A stretch of 64,000 nucleotides of DNA from Hofstenia miamia (taxonomy: Eukaryota; Xenacoelomorpha; Acoela; Hofsteniidae), in assembly GCA_900660155.1 (NCBI GenBank), contig CABFPE010000483.1, positions 232,830 to 296,829 of the forward strand, read 5' to 3'. The notes under the pieces are model-generated. The model searched no databases, had not been told where the DNA came from, and saw only the letters and a list, made by a program, of their open reading frames with translations. The position numbers and the translations under genes were made by a program. This document shows positions 35,923 through 47,873 of the stretch, one piece after another; the first letter of the stretch is position 1, and each line of letters starts with the position of its first letter.

Positions 35923-36439
35923 CAGCTGAATTCTTTATGTTTTGGATTCCTCTTATTTGTGCTTTCAATTGTTTCAGATATTCATTATCCATTTTGTTAC
36001 TGTAATTGAAGTACTGCATTGATAAGGGTGTTTGCAGTACATCTTCCTCATTGTAGTAAGCTTCTTCATCCCCAATTACGTTTATCTGCTTTGGGCAGTT
36101 TTTTTTGGCCTTTCTGTCCACATCCTTAACACTTGATGTCTTTCTCTTTTACCTTTCTGGTCTTCCCATCTTTTTCTTTTACTTTTATCATTTTCTTTGC
36201 ACTGCCTTTCTTACCCTTTGTCATATTTCTCTTTGGTTTGTAGTGGTCTTCCTTTTTTGATCATGGTTCTGGGATCCTGTTAAAGTGCTTTGGTTTGGTT
36301 TTGGGTAATTCTCTCTATTAACTAGTTTATTCTCCATGTAACTGTCTGTTGCTTACCTTCACTTGCCCTTGTAGCTCTTGTCATTGTATGCAGGTAGTTC
36401 TACTGAATGTTTCTTTTTAAAAGTTGCTGTTTTTATCTG

Positions 36440-37370
36440 GCATGGTTGCCATGTAATATCTCAGCACATTGATACAATTTATGTGTACCTTAACGAAGTT
36501 CAGTGCATACTCAAGACATGACACAATTCAATTTAAACTCTACTTTGTAAAAATGTTCTATTGGTTCACAACCTGACTTGTTACTAGCTGCTAATTTAAT
36601 ATTACATGTAGCCATTACTGAAATATATTGGCATTTCTAAATATATTAGTATTGAGCAGCTTCCTACCTTACATTTATAAATTAATACATGTACAGTCAC
36701 TTTATTGGTCATTTATTGGTCAATAATTTGGATCTAAAATAGTATTAATATATTTCCTAGGTTTTGGTCAACGACCATTTGTTCACAACTAATTATTTTG
36801 ATACATGTATTAAATTATTGCTAGTCAGCTAATCAAGAGAAAAACTCCTATACCTAACTTATGTGCACTTCAATGGCCTGGCACAGGGACCCTTGAATCA
36901 TTCTCTGTGATGGATCCAGACCACTACTAAACACCACTTGAGTAGCTTGGCATCATAATAAATAATCAAACCATTATAGTAGAACAAAATAAGAATTCTG
37001 AATAAAATTCTTTATCAATTGCTTACAGTATTTAATTCATATTTATAGTAATTCCAGAAAAGTACCTGTTGATTTCAAATTTAAATTTTTCTTCTGCCAA
37101 GATGGTGGCTAAAAATAATGGGAGCAATTTTGCCCCCTTGTTTTGCCAAAAGTATTTGTATTGACTAATACTAATCTCTCATTTTTGACACATATTGTTT
37201 CTTAGTTGCATAATACAAATAAATCTAAATTAATCTAATTGATCTAAATACAATATTTCTAATCATCATTTCTTTGATCTTATTCTCACTTCACACAACA
37301 TTTGCAGCTTATTTTTTATTTGTTTGGATGATGTTACATTTCTGCTTCTCTGCCAAGCATGGTTTTGAAG
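36440..37370 (-). repeat. LTR-like repeat B
   Basis: Matches repeat A and especially repeat D. Blocks include GAGCAGCTTCCTACCTTACA, AGAGAAAAACTCCTAT, GGCTAAAAATAATGGxAG and TTGTTTGGAT. The hAT element at 37417 is inserted immediately to its right, and the integrase scrap at 40351-40690 resumes after that hAT element. Ends approximate. Confidence 0.6.
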
Positions 37371-37416
37371 GGTGTTATTCCTATTGTAGAATGTACTGAT
37401 GTATTATAGAAATACT

Positions 37417-40342
37417 CAGGGCCTAATCTAACATGCTTCTTGGCACAGGTGTGCCTCATAAATTTAAATCCATGCCTAAAACTTCAGAATTCCATGCCTC
37501 AAAAATATAGTCATAGCCCATGATCAGTGCATGTTTGAGTCTGTCTGAGCTATCCCCACTATTAAATATCCCCAATATTTAAAATTAAATATTACCAAAA
37601 TTTCAATTGTTTGTTTTGATATTGTCTATATTATGCTTAAATATTGTCCACACCATGTTAAATATAGGATACATAATATACCCAGTATGATAGCAAAATA
37701 TAGGTTAAAATGGGCTAATGTCATACAGAGGCTAATGTCATACACACTAACTAAATTGTAATTGGATATATTATGTTGACGCTGTGTGGCCTATTGATTT
37801 TTGTCTCTAATGCACAGATAAGCACAACAGACAATGGTTGCATTTATATAGCTAGTAGTCAATGTGTTGATACACAGTTACTTTGAGTGTAAAACAAGTT
37901 GCAAGGTAAGTGTAAAACATCCTTATTGATATATCTTTTAATCATAAAGTTGTCAGGTCTCTTGCATTTGTATTCTTTGCAGGACAAGTCATGGACTTGT
38001 ATGGTTTTTATATATCCTACCCTTATGTATATTTTAATGTCCAATTAATGTAGGGATGTACACTAATGTGAATATTGCAGACATTTTCACCCAATTTGGA
38101 AAAACGCAATTTCTTATGTGAATAATGCATATTTTAAAATTATCTGTTTCTTTTCAGATTATAAATTTAATATCAATAGAGAGCTGAATAATTAAGCTTT
38201 AAAATGTTATAATTATTTATTTTACTATAACTGTAAATAATAAATATATTTTTGATTTTTAGAATTTGAGATCCACCTCAAAAAAAGCAAAAAATATTGT
38301 TTGGATAATTCTCACAAGCTGTTCCACCATCTACGAAGTTAGGTCCCAGTTCTTCTACATCTGTAAAGGCAAACAGTTCTATTGCTGCTGTAAATGGGTC
38401 ATTGTTAACTCAGATATGTGCTTCTGCATCATCTGATTCTACATCAAGTCCAACTGCTGATTTAAATGTGGCAGAGGTTGAGGATGGAAATGAAGTGTCT
38501 GCTCAAACAACAACAATAAGTAAATCAAAGATTAAAAAGTCATCAGCCATACAACTACAAGCTTTTAGTTCTGATGACTACATCTGGCTTCAATTGTTTA
38601 GTGAGAAAAGAGGAGGAAAGGACAGTAGGCACATGGTTTATTGCAGCATTTGTTCTCAGACTCAATTTCAAGGTATTGTAAAACTTAATTCTAAAAAAGA
38701 TATCCCTGCCATTTGTACCACATCTGGTGCCATATTTCAGCAAGCTCATGTGGATGAACATGATGCATCTGATGTTCACAAAGTATGCATGGATAGAGTA
38801 AAGCAGATAAAAGCATTAGAAGCTGGAAAGATTATGGAAGGCAAGACAAAGTTAGAGAAGGCATTTAGATTTGCTAACACTGCATTGCAAAAAAAACTGG
38901 CTAGCATTTTTCTATCTGTGTACAATGATGCTAAATGAGGTACACTTTCTGCGTGGTCTTTTCCTTCAAGATACATTGCCAAAATAATGGGAGATCACCT
39001 TGATTTGCCATCACTGCATACAGATTTTCTCCCAACAGAATCAGATCTTCAATATGTCACCCACACTTTCATTGAGAAGCATTGTTGACAATCACTGAAA
39101 CTGACAGGTTGACATTCAAGAATGTTTTTGAAGAAGCACTAGTGATTTCCTTATGAATGGATGGTGCTGTTGGTAAGCAGAACAATGATAACAAGCATGT
39201 GATGGCAAAAGTTATTGATAAGATGGCTAATCACATACACTGTATCTTGGTTTTTCACAATCTGAAGAAAAAGGTTCTATGGGTCTTTATGAAGCTGTAA
39301 AAACAACTAGTCAAAACATCTATATGGAATGGGAAAATCTTTTTGCATTAGTGTCTTCTGTTGTTACTAATGGAGAAAACACAAACACTGGTGAGCACAA
39401 TTCTCTGTGGTAGAAGCTAACTGATGAAAGAGAAAATAGTGGGATACCATTACCCTTGCTAAAGATTTGGTGTGCTGTTCAACATTTCCAGCTGGCTCAT
39501 AAGGACATGGTACTTTCAGTTTCTGAATTAAGACACTTGATAAGTGAAAGCAAATATCTGGCTGATTATTTCAATGTCTCTGCTGTAAGAACAAATGGTC
39601 TTAAAGAAGCAGTGATTTCAAACAGTATTGAAGATGCTGATATCCAGCAGGCACAGTCAGTTGTTGCACCTGATACAAACTTACAAGATTTTATGCTTAC
39701 CTATAGAGAGGTTGCATGTGCTGTCCAGGAGCTTCCAAAGGCCAAACTCACAATTGATGACATTCTCCAACTGTCTCTTTCAGAGAACTCCTGGCATCCT
39801 ATTACAGTCACAGCTGCCAGGATAATAGCAATGAAACCTCACTCCTGTGATGTGGAAAGACTGGTCAGCGCTTACAATATCCTGAAAGATGACGACAGAT
39901 GTAGTTTGAATTCCACTACCGTAGATGCTTACTTGCATGTACATGTAAATATGGATGCACTTTCGAAGTTCGACTGCCGTGCAGCTATCAAATGGTGGCT
40001 GAACAAAAACTGTAGCCATAGAAGTAAGGAGACCCTGAAAGCAATGCAGCAGGAATGGTTTAAGGGAGTATTCTAAATTCTAACTTGTGTGTTCTTTATT
40101 TGATGCAATTATATAATGTTTATTATTAAAAAAATATGTTTTTTTTAAATTTTTAATAGTTTTAATTTTTTTTAATTTAAATTTTTTAAATTTAAGTCAC
40201 AAAACAAGCAATCACAAAGCATTATTTTTTAAGTTTTAAAGGTAATTTTTTTAAACTTCTTTCAAATTTTCAAAAAACACATACCTCTATACCACCTAGC
40301 ACTCATCTGTGCCTGTAAATTTGAAGCTTAGATTAGGCCCTG
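37417..40342 (+). mobile_element. hAT-type DNA transposon with perfect 8-bp target duplication
   Basis: Ends are exact inverted copies of CAGGGCCTAATCTAA, and GCACAG-containing inner blocks also match. The target duplication GAAATACT is perfect at 37409-37416 and 40343-40350. The 2.93 kb element has inserted into a Gypsy-type element, because an LTR-like repeat lies to its left and integrase coding resumes to its right. It encodes the broken transposase at 38402-40076. Confidence 0.93.
38402..40076 (+). pseudogene. hAT transposase, KIAA1586/ZNF862-like type, broken
   Basis: Two long plus-strand frames are separated by a decayed stretch. The first (38402-38938, 178 codons) has a serine/threonine-rich N-terminus and a zinc finger of the C-x2-C...H form (VYCSICSQ, then AHVDEHDASDVHK). 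The second (39456-40076, 206 codons) has LLKIWCAVQHFQLAHKDM just upstream of and into its start. It ends with the hAT dimerisation region ARIIAMKPHSCDVERLVSAY, then LNSTTVDAYLHVHVNMDAL. I relate it to the hAT-derived KIAA1586/ZNF862-like proteins from memory. The middle (38940-39455), where catalytic residues would lie, has several stops, so it is inactive. CpGs cluster only near 39850-40000. Confidence 0.8.
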
Positions 40343-40350
40343 GAAATACT

Positions 40351-40690
40351 CTATCATTTCTATCACCTTTCTCCATTTATTTCCTCCCATTCTTGTTGTG
40401 GCAACTCTTATTATTATATTAGTTTAATTAATGTTTAGTTCAACCTTTCAACAGCTCCATTGGCTTGTGGATGGTAGGCTGTTGTCTGTTCACTTACCAT
40501 TTCCAATAATTTTGTCATTTCTTGTAATAATCCACTCTTGAATTATGGTCATTTGTCAGTTATTTTTGTTTCCATTGGTCCAAATTTCAATGTCCATTTT
40601 TCATCACTATTTCCACCATCTGTTTCATTGCTGTACTTGCCATTCATATATTCCTTACATACTTTGTAAAGTTATCCACTATTACTAGTA
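40351..40690 (-). pseudogene. Ty3/Gypsy integrase remnant
   Basis: The minus strand around 40440-40530 encodes a scrap with TTAYHPQANGAVERLN, the end of the retroviral-type integrase core including its glutamate. An upstream part (SGLLQEMTKLLEM) fits the family order. Stops break it. It continues the element that was split by the hAT insertion. Confidence 0.75.
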
Positions 40691-41165
40691 AGTATTGATG
40701 TAGCATCATCCAACTAACTAAGCTGCTAACAAAAGAAAGTCAGTTAAAGAAAACTAAAATCAAATTTAGAATGTGATTAGAAAAATATATTATAGAACTT
40801 TATTATCAACTTAGATTAGTGTGTATAATACAACCCAGAAATATTAGTGCAATATAGAATTAGTATTTGCTGATTCTACTAATTTTGCAAAACAAAATGG
40901 GCAAATTTGCTTCCATTATTTTTAGCCATCTTGGTAGACAAATAATTCAAAATTTGAAATCAACAGGCACTTTTTTGAACTAACTATAAATAGATTCAAA
41001 TTCAATGTAACAATTGATAAAGAAATTTCTTTGGAATTCTTTTACTTATTTTCTACTATGGTTTGATTACTTAATAGAATGTCAAGCAAAACAAGTGGTG
41101 TTTAGTAGTGGTGAGGATCCATCACAGGAGCAATTCAAGGTTCCTTTCAGATTTGAGATATCCAA
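40690..41165 (+). repeat. LTR-like repeat C, inverted relative to A, B and D
   Basis: Its reverse complement matches repeat B in order: CTGTGATGGATCC, CCACTACTAAACACCACTTG, AATCAAACCAT, CTTTATCAATTG, AAGTxCCTGTTGATTTCAAA and GGCTAAAAATAATGG. The integrase remnant stops at its left edge, which suggests another insertion or an inversion there. Confidence 0.65.
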
Positions 41166-42661
41166 ATTATTTAGTGAATTATTGCTGTTTAAAAAGAAAT
41201 ATTTCAGAGTGTAATACAAGTAAAGGTTCATCTATGACATAGTAGATTGACTGCATATGTTTTAGGTAAAACAGAGTGTGACCCAATGACACAGCAAACC
41301 AAAAAAGATTTTATTGAGTTGCTTAGCAAGTATGATAAAATTGCAAAATTAGTGCCCATTACCCAAATCAGATGAAAATGTCCCCTTTCAAAAATTTGAA
41401 TTGATTAGAAATTCCAGTAAAAGTGACTGAGCTTCATCTGAGATGACCTTTAAAAAGGAATATTCTAACATATTTGAAATGTGTTTGAAATCATTAGCAA
41501 ATAAATATGCTAGCATGAAATATATTGTAACATTGTATTATGTACCATTTGTTTTACTATTTATTAACAAGAATGTAAATAATATATGTACACAATATAA
41601 CATAAAATCAAATTATTTAAATAAATTTGAAATCAAGGACTCTATGATGACCAGACCTCAGAAAATGGTGTTATCACTAACAATTCTGAAAGTGCTAATG
41701 TTCTAAATGCAAGCATATTTAAGCTTCATATCCCAGAGAGAGAGTATTGTTTGTACAGATGTTGAGAGAATCTTTTTGAATATTATGCATATTTTTGTTC
41801 ACCACAACATCAAGTTTATTGGTGCTTCACTGAAAATATCATATGATAATTTCATAGAATAAAGTCTCATATTTGGTGAAAAATTTAAAAACTGTCATTA
41901 ATATTTAGTTTTTTTCCTTAATTTGAAATAGAAGTAGTTGCAGCATTTCCCTTGTATTTGATATCTTCTTTATTGTTCAGGAATATTTTTGTAGTAATAT
42001 TTTATTAACATTGGCAATTAATTCAAAACAGTAAGCAATAATGTAGAAGGTGATTCTAAGTCCCTACATTTATATTTTTCAAAATAACACCATTGCAGTA
42101 AGTGACCCACATTCCAACAGAACAACAAAGATTTTGGTAATTTGCCATTGTAACAAAGTAACAGTAAAGATCCACCAAGGACTCACTTTCAATGACAACC
42201 AACTAAAAAGCAGTTTCCAAGAAGAGAATTCCAAACTTGCAAAAGGTGCTACCCTATGTGTCTCTAATTGTTAATTTCTAGCTCATTAGTTCTTATTTCT
42301 CAGCTCATGTAATAATAATAACAGCATTTAATTGCCATGTATTCACATTAGCCAAAAGCTTGTTATCATCACAGTGAAAGGTGTTAAGTGCATGTTTGAA
42401 TTGCAAACAATTGATAAACAGTTCTTATTCCCTATACATGATCATATACCTAACTTAATTCCATCCATGATTTGGGCTGCCTGCCAGAATAAAGTGTGTT
42501 GGCATGCTAAACTCAGAGGAGTAACTCCCAAATTGTTGGCAGAGACTTGATTATAACAAGATACATTATAATGCCTAAAACAGGGTTAGTGATATTAAAT
42601 AAAAGCAAAAAGCAAATGCAGTTGAGTGAGACAAAGTATATTTTACTGTTTCCTCACTACA

Positions 42662-42800
42662 AGTCTCTCAAGTATTTATACAAAATGATTGAATTATTAG
42701 CTGTAATTGTTAAGACTTTTTGCAATCACAAATTCCCTCTTAAAATTAAAGAACAATAACATTTTACTTAAATTTGAGGGGACAAACAATTATTAGATCA
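42662..42800 (+). repeat. Dispersed repeat also at 52227-52355
   Basis: AGTCTCTCAAGTATTTATAC starts both copies, which continue through TTTTTGCAATCACAAATTCC and TTGAGGGGACAAACAATTAT in the same orientation. It could be a piece of an LTR or of an element interior. Confidence 0.7.
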
Positions 42801-43737
42801 AAATACTACACTAGAAATCTTAGCAATAACATCAATTATGTCAATGGGACGACATTAGCTACAATTAGAACATGATTTAGCTCAAAATTACAAAAGTTGA
42901 TTGAAATAATAAAAAGAGTGCCCTGAGTGACTCTACATGCCCCCTTGCTCAACTAATTTTGAGGCAGTAGCTGAACTGGTGGACCTGATAATAACTCAAC
43001 ATTTCAGCTGCTAGGACTTCATCCCAATTAGTGACTTCAGCATACTGGGGCTGCTTTGTAATCTGCATAAAAGTCTTGTTGTGAAAATAAAAGAATCAGA
43101 TCTCAGGCAGTTGTGTATGAGGTTGTTGAGCCTTCAAGAGAAGGTATCATAAAATCACTCATAAGGATAGAGTCCCTTTAAGGCAACCATAAGTGTCATA
43201 AGTGCATCTGTGTCCAAGGTATGCATGTTATCTGCAGTTGAGGCATTCCAAATTGCAAAGTGGTGAGTATTCTGAGTTAAGGAAAAGGAACTTAGTGTCA
43301 GCAGTGGCTCCCCCATGTATTTCTTCAATGTCTCTGAAAAGATGTTGATATCAGAGAAGGTGATTCCAAGCTTATTAGTAATCATCACTGGGGATAGATG
43401 TCGTAAAGATCTACTGGCACCTACCAATCTAGTGTAATAGTTCTCAAAATGTTCCATAGCACTCTTGTTCTTTCCAGGTGATGCAGGAAGAGAGCATGAA
43501 TGAAGCAACCAATTCTTTACTTTCCAGGAGGCTTGGCAGACAGAAATCTAATGCACACAGTGTTTGTCTAGTTTTTATGAGTTGCTTTATCTATTGGCAG
43601 CTGTAGTTGAGGCTCATGCATTAAGAAAATAGTGAGTATCCAGATGGCTCCACATGATTGTATTCTGGGCAGATGTTTCTCTGAAAACAGACATTCCACA
43701 AAGTTTTGACAATCTTGCATGTTGTGAGACATCTGAT

Positions 43738-44330
43738 GGATCAAGAATACTGTGATGTAGGACTGTGAATGTTAATAGTTGGCCACCTGGTTTTGGGGCT
43801 TCAATTGGCTTTAAGTGAGGCCCAAACCTCATCTATTTCACATAAGGTAGCAGCACACTGAGCTAAAGCAAAGCTGATGTTGAGGTCAGTAATGGTGGTA
43901 AGGCATGACATGTTGATGTTAATAGACTCTAATGTCTGGGCTTGAATAACTGAATCAAAAATAAGGCAAGTATCAACTGCTAAGCAATGAGTAGGTATCT
44001 TCTTACACATGAGTAAGTTGGTATAAACTAGCTTTGCCACTGAGATCACATTAGTGTAATACATGCTAATCAGATGGTAGGTGTTCTTGTAGAGCATAGT
44101 AAAATTTGATGTATAGTAATCATTGTTAACACACTTGAACTTCTGTATTGTGAGACAAACATAATTCAGATAAGAGGTGTTCAATGGATCAAGAATACTG
44201 TGATGTAGGACTGTGAATGTTAATAGTTGGCCACTTGGTTTTGGGGCTTTAATTGGCTTTAGGTGAGGCCTAAACTTCATCTATTTCACATAAGGTGCTG
44301 GCAGTCTGTGCAAAAGCAAAAGGGCAGTTG
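43738..44330. repeat. Direct repeat pair, offset 448 bp
   Basis: GGATCAAGAATACTGTGATG and about 140 bp after it occur at 43738 and again at 44186 with a few substitutions, several of C-to-T or G-to-A type. The minus-strand frames over the two copies begin with related words (RPHLKPIKAPKPSGQLLTF and its counterpart). This looks like an old tandem duplication. Confidence 0.8.
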
Positions 44331-44949
44331 GCACTCTTGTAGAGTATAGTAAAATTTTCCATGCAAAGGTGTAGATTTTCAACTGCTTCAGGTATATCAT
44401 TCTGATACTCCTCCTTAAAAAAGCCTACCATATATTCTTGACTTTTGCTAGCCAACTTGTGATCTCTAGCTGCTCTATGATGTTTGGCTGACAGACCTCA
44501 TCAACTCTCAAGAAGTATATAAATAACAAACTGGCAAAGTCAATGTTAATACACTTCTCACTTCTATATCATTCTCAATTATTAATAAACTGACAAAGGT
44601 TGTTAAGGTTAAAGCCTTTGTGAAACATAGTGTGAATGGTACTACACCAATACAGACAGCTTAATCCTTCTCATAACAAATTATTACATTAATGTAGCAT
44701 CTGCTACCAAGCTTTAACAGAGAGTAAATGATTCTTTTAAATTATTGTTCCTTGTTATATGCAGGTAGGGATGTACTGATGTTAATTATTTAACTCTGAC
44801 ATGAGATACACTGTTGTTAATCTTTACTTAAATTAAAGTAACTTGATACTGTTTAGGTATACTACTGTCACAGTTCTTCTCCATGATCTGGCTTTGGCCT
44901 CTGGCTGACTCCAATCTCTGAATCAATCCACATGTGCCTCCATCATTTA

Positions 44950-46110
44950 TCAAGTAGTTCCAAGTCTCAGCTCAATGATGTTCTTATGTGTTCCCTATCC
45001 TAACTCAGTGCAGCTCTCAATGTTGTTTGTAACTGACTTAAACTCAATTTGTAGTGTATAGTTAGAGTACTTCACAACCTGGCAATGTCACTAGCTGCTT
45101 AATAAATATTACTTCTGCCATTACTGAAAACTATTGACTTTAATTAATATAGTTAGATAAAGTAAATAATTGCCTGCAGCTTCCTACCTTACATTTAAAT
45201 AACAGAACATGCTTGGTCTAATTATCAGTCTGTTTATAGGTCACCTAGTTTGACAATATAATATAGATATAACCTATGGTAGGCTATCCAGCCTTTTCTC
45301 TGATATCAATTATTTAATACATGCAAACAAATGAATCAGTAGTCAGCTAAACAGAGAAAAACTCCTATTCATACACTTAACCTAAATGCAGGTTCATGGC
45401 TTGGATCAAGGACCCTCAAGTTGCTCCCAATATGTGCCTAAGCCACTACTACTGCATTTACTGTTTAGCTTGACATGATTTATAGATAAGCAAACCAAAT
45501 GAAATCTAAAGATAAGATTTTCAAAGAATTTACTTCAACAGTTTCCAAATTAATTTCAGCTCTATTTATACTCTAATTCAAAAAGTACCTGTTGTTCAAA
45601 ATTTGAATTTAATTTGTCTGCCAAAATGGCTAAAAATAATGGAAGTGATTTCACCCCCTTTGTTTAGTCAAATTATTTGATGACAAGTACTAATTTGCTA
45701 TTTTATTACATAGTTGCATTTACAAAAATAATGATGATAATTAAACTTAAATTGTTGTCAATTAATNATAAGCAAACCAAATGAAATCTAAAGATAAGAT
45801 TTTCAAAGAATTTACTTCAACAGCTTCCAAATTAATTTCAGCTCTATTTATACTCTAATTCAAAAAGTACCTGTTGTTCAAAATTTGAATTTAATTTGTC
45901 TGCCAAAATGGCTAAAAATAATGGAAGCGATTTCGCCCCCTTTGTTTAGTCAAATTATTTGATGACAAGTACTAATTTGCTATTTTATTACTTAGTTGCA
46001 TTTACAAAAATAATGATGATAATTAAACTTAAATTGTTTTCAATTAATAAATCATAATTTGATCTTAATACTGACTAATCCTTTGATCTTCTCTTCTTTA
46101 GCAGCATTAT
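44950..46110 (-). repeat. LTR-like repeat D, probable 3' LTR of the Gypsy-type pol
   Basis: Matches repeat B over most of its length (CTAGCTGCTxA, GCAGCTTCCTACCTTACATT, AGAGAAAAACTCCTATxCxT, AAAAAGTACCTGTTG, GGCTAAAAATAATGG, GTTTGGAT). It lies downstream, on the minus strand, of the integrase, where a 3' LTR belongs. It includes the second single-N junction, which inflates its length by 282 bp. Confidence 0.6.
45486..46048. repeat. 281-bp duplication beside a single N (45767)
   Basis: 45486-45766 and 45768-46048 are the same sequence with five base differences by eye. At two of them the second copy has CG (GCGATTTCGCC) where the first has TG and CA (GTGATTTCACC). This fits overlapping contig ends from two haplotypes. 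Confidence 0.92.
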
Positions 46111-47459
46111 TGTTTGGATTATGCTACATTAATCAGCATTGATAACAAACAGTATAATATCTATTGAACAGGTTAGCTTCCTTGAGTTAATCATCCACCA
46201 GAGCTTATACTGTGTCCCTCCAAAATATTATCATGTACAAATCTGACTGCCTTTCACATAGCAATTAAATAAGGATGGAGAATCTCATCTCTGACTTTTG
46301 AAATCTTCATTTTTCTGTCTTTGTCCCTCCTTGACTGGACACTAGCAGAATCAACTGACAAAGGGGGCTCAAGGGGGTTATCAAATCACTCTGTGGCAGT
46401 TTAGTGTTTACAATGTTAGTGAAAGGAGCATGAAAATCACTAGAAATGTGCTCCTTTTGCTCAACATAAGGGGTGTTGTCCCCACATAATCATGGGAAAC
46501 TTGCTCATGTAAGGAGTGCTGTCCCCCTACATAGTTGCCAGAACTGGATACAGTGTCCTCTCCATGTCTCCCTCATTTGGTCATTCAGCTCTCCTTTGTG
46601 GGTGGTGTGGTTCTCTCTTGTCTTGTACCATCTGAGTGAGGTTCCTCCTATCTCACTCATCTCCAGGTTGGCAGTTGATTTTCCTGTCATTTCATCTATT
46701 TGAGCTTGGTTACTAAACAAAGAGATGAGATTTAAGTCCTACTCTTTTGGGTTAAGATAATTTTTATCACAGGCCCTACATTTGGGCAAAATATAGGTAG
46801 TGATACTGTCACTACTATTTTCTAAATCACTATCAAATTTGATTTCAGTGAGGTCATCTTCCTCACACTCAGTTAAGTTAATATAAGTTTTATACTCATC
46901 AATACTGTTGTCAACTAGTGTAAATTCACTGCTGTTATCAATAACTACATTCTCAATGTCTCAAACAGCTCTTTTGATCATCTGAAAATGGTGATCTAAC
47001 ACCTTAGTAATTGTGAAAGGACCTTGCCAATTATTGGCAAACTTATGTACTTGGTTTTGATCTGTGATTTGGCAAGGAAAGTAGGTGAAGACCTTATCTC
47101 CCTGCTTATGTGGTTCACCATACAGCTTTTGATTGAAGTTGCACTTCTGGTGGATCACTGACTGGTTTGCATTATAACAGATGGTTAAGTGGACTTCCTG
47201 CATCTCATGCAGAATGCAATCAATGTATCACTCCAAACTAAGCTTGTGGTACTCCAGGTACATAATAGACAAAGGCATATTTGCCTCACAACCAAACATG
47301 GCTTTAAACACACTCACTTTTTTGTGGAATGGACAGCTGTGTTATAAAAATACTCTATGGCTTTGACAACAAATTTCCAATTTCTCCCAGCAGCTCTAGA
47401 TAAAGTAACTCAAATTAGTTTAATTAGGTTACAATTCAATCACTCCACTACACCATTTG

Positions 47460-47873
47460 ACTGTTGGTGGTATGCAGTTGTAAACTTGTGCAGAATTTCA
47501 AGTTCTTTCATAAGAGTTTCCATTAGGTGGTTATCAAACTGAGGATATGATCTGAGATTAAACACTCCAGTGGGCCTATTTTGAGGACCCATTCCTACAA
47601 TATCTCATCACCAACAATCTCAGTGGTGGTGCTGTCTAAGGGGACTAATCTGGCATATTTTGTGAAATGGTCAATCATAATGAGCAGATACTGATACCTT
47701 TTGTCAACACAAGATAGCTTTTCTAAGTCCATGTGGACCACTTCATTGGTGTGCACAGCTGTGTGACTTTGAAGCTCAGCTTTTTGTTCTGGAAAATTGC
47801 CCATTCCTTGCAAAAGGCAAGTCTTGCGTTTATCAATGACATCAAGAACAGCAGCATGAATGCCAATTGTCAC
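47460..47873 (-). pseudogene. Gypsy-type integrase core
   Basis: HMDLEKLSCVDKRYQYLLIM then IDHFTKYARLVPL shows the first catalytic Asp and the family's IDHFTKY signature. After a stop the frame continues to TTAYHQQSNGVVE, the C-terminal end of the core with the catalytic Glu. The middle Asp region is degraded. Confidence 0.82.

Larger units (their letters stand above)
31880..36130 (-). pseudogene. Retroelement interior with broken minus-strand frames, not identified
   Basis: The stretch lies between LTR-like repeats A and B. Minus-strand frames of 60-104 codons occur at 32218-32532, 33005-33196, 33205-33468, 35557-35772 and 35897-36121. They are lysine-, glutamate- and glutamine-rich with coiled-coil character and carry no motif that I recognise as gag, pol or env. 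They could be a decayed gag-like or accessory frame of a non-autonomous LTR element. Long pyrimidine-rich plus-strand frames here are shadows. Confidence 0.4.
41166..44949. other. CpG-poor retroelement-derived sequence, unassigned
   Basis: Short frames occur on both strands (plus 42050-42274 and 42332-42550; minus 43155-43508 and 43801-44455), but no motif is recognisable. The stretch contains a 140-bp repeat pair (43738 and 44186) and a 140-bp block also found at 52227-52355. I see decayed element interior and nothing more certain. Confidence 0.4.

Noticed and set aside
44950-46110. A CRISPR-like or satellite array
   Set aside because: The repeats are long, few and retroelement-like, one extra copy being an assembly overlap; there are no regularly spaced short repeats.
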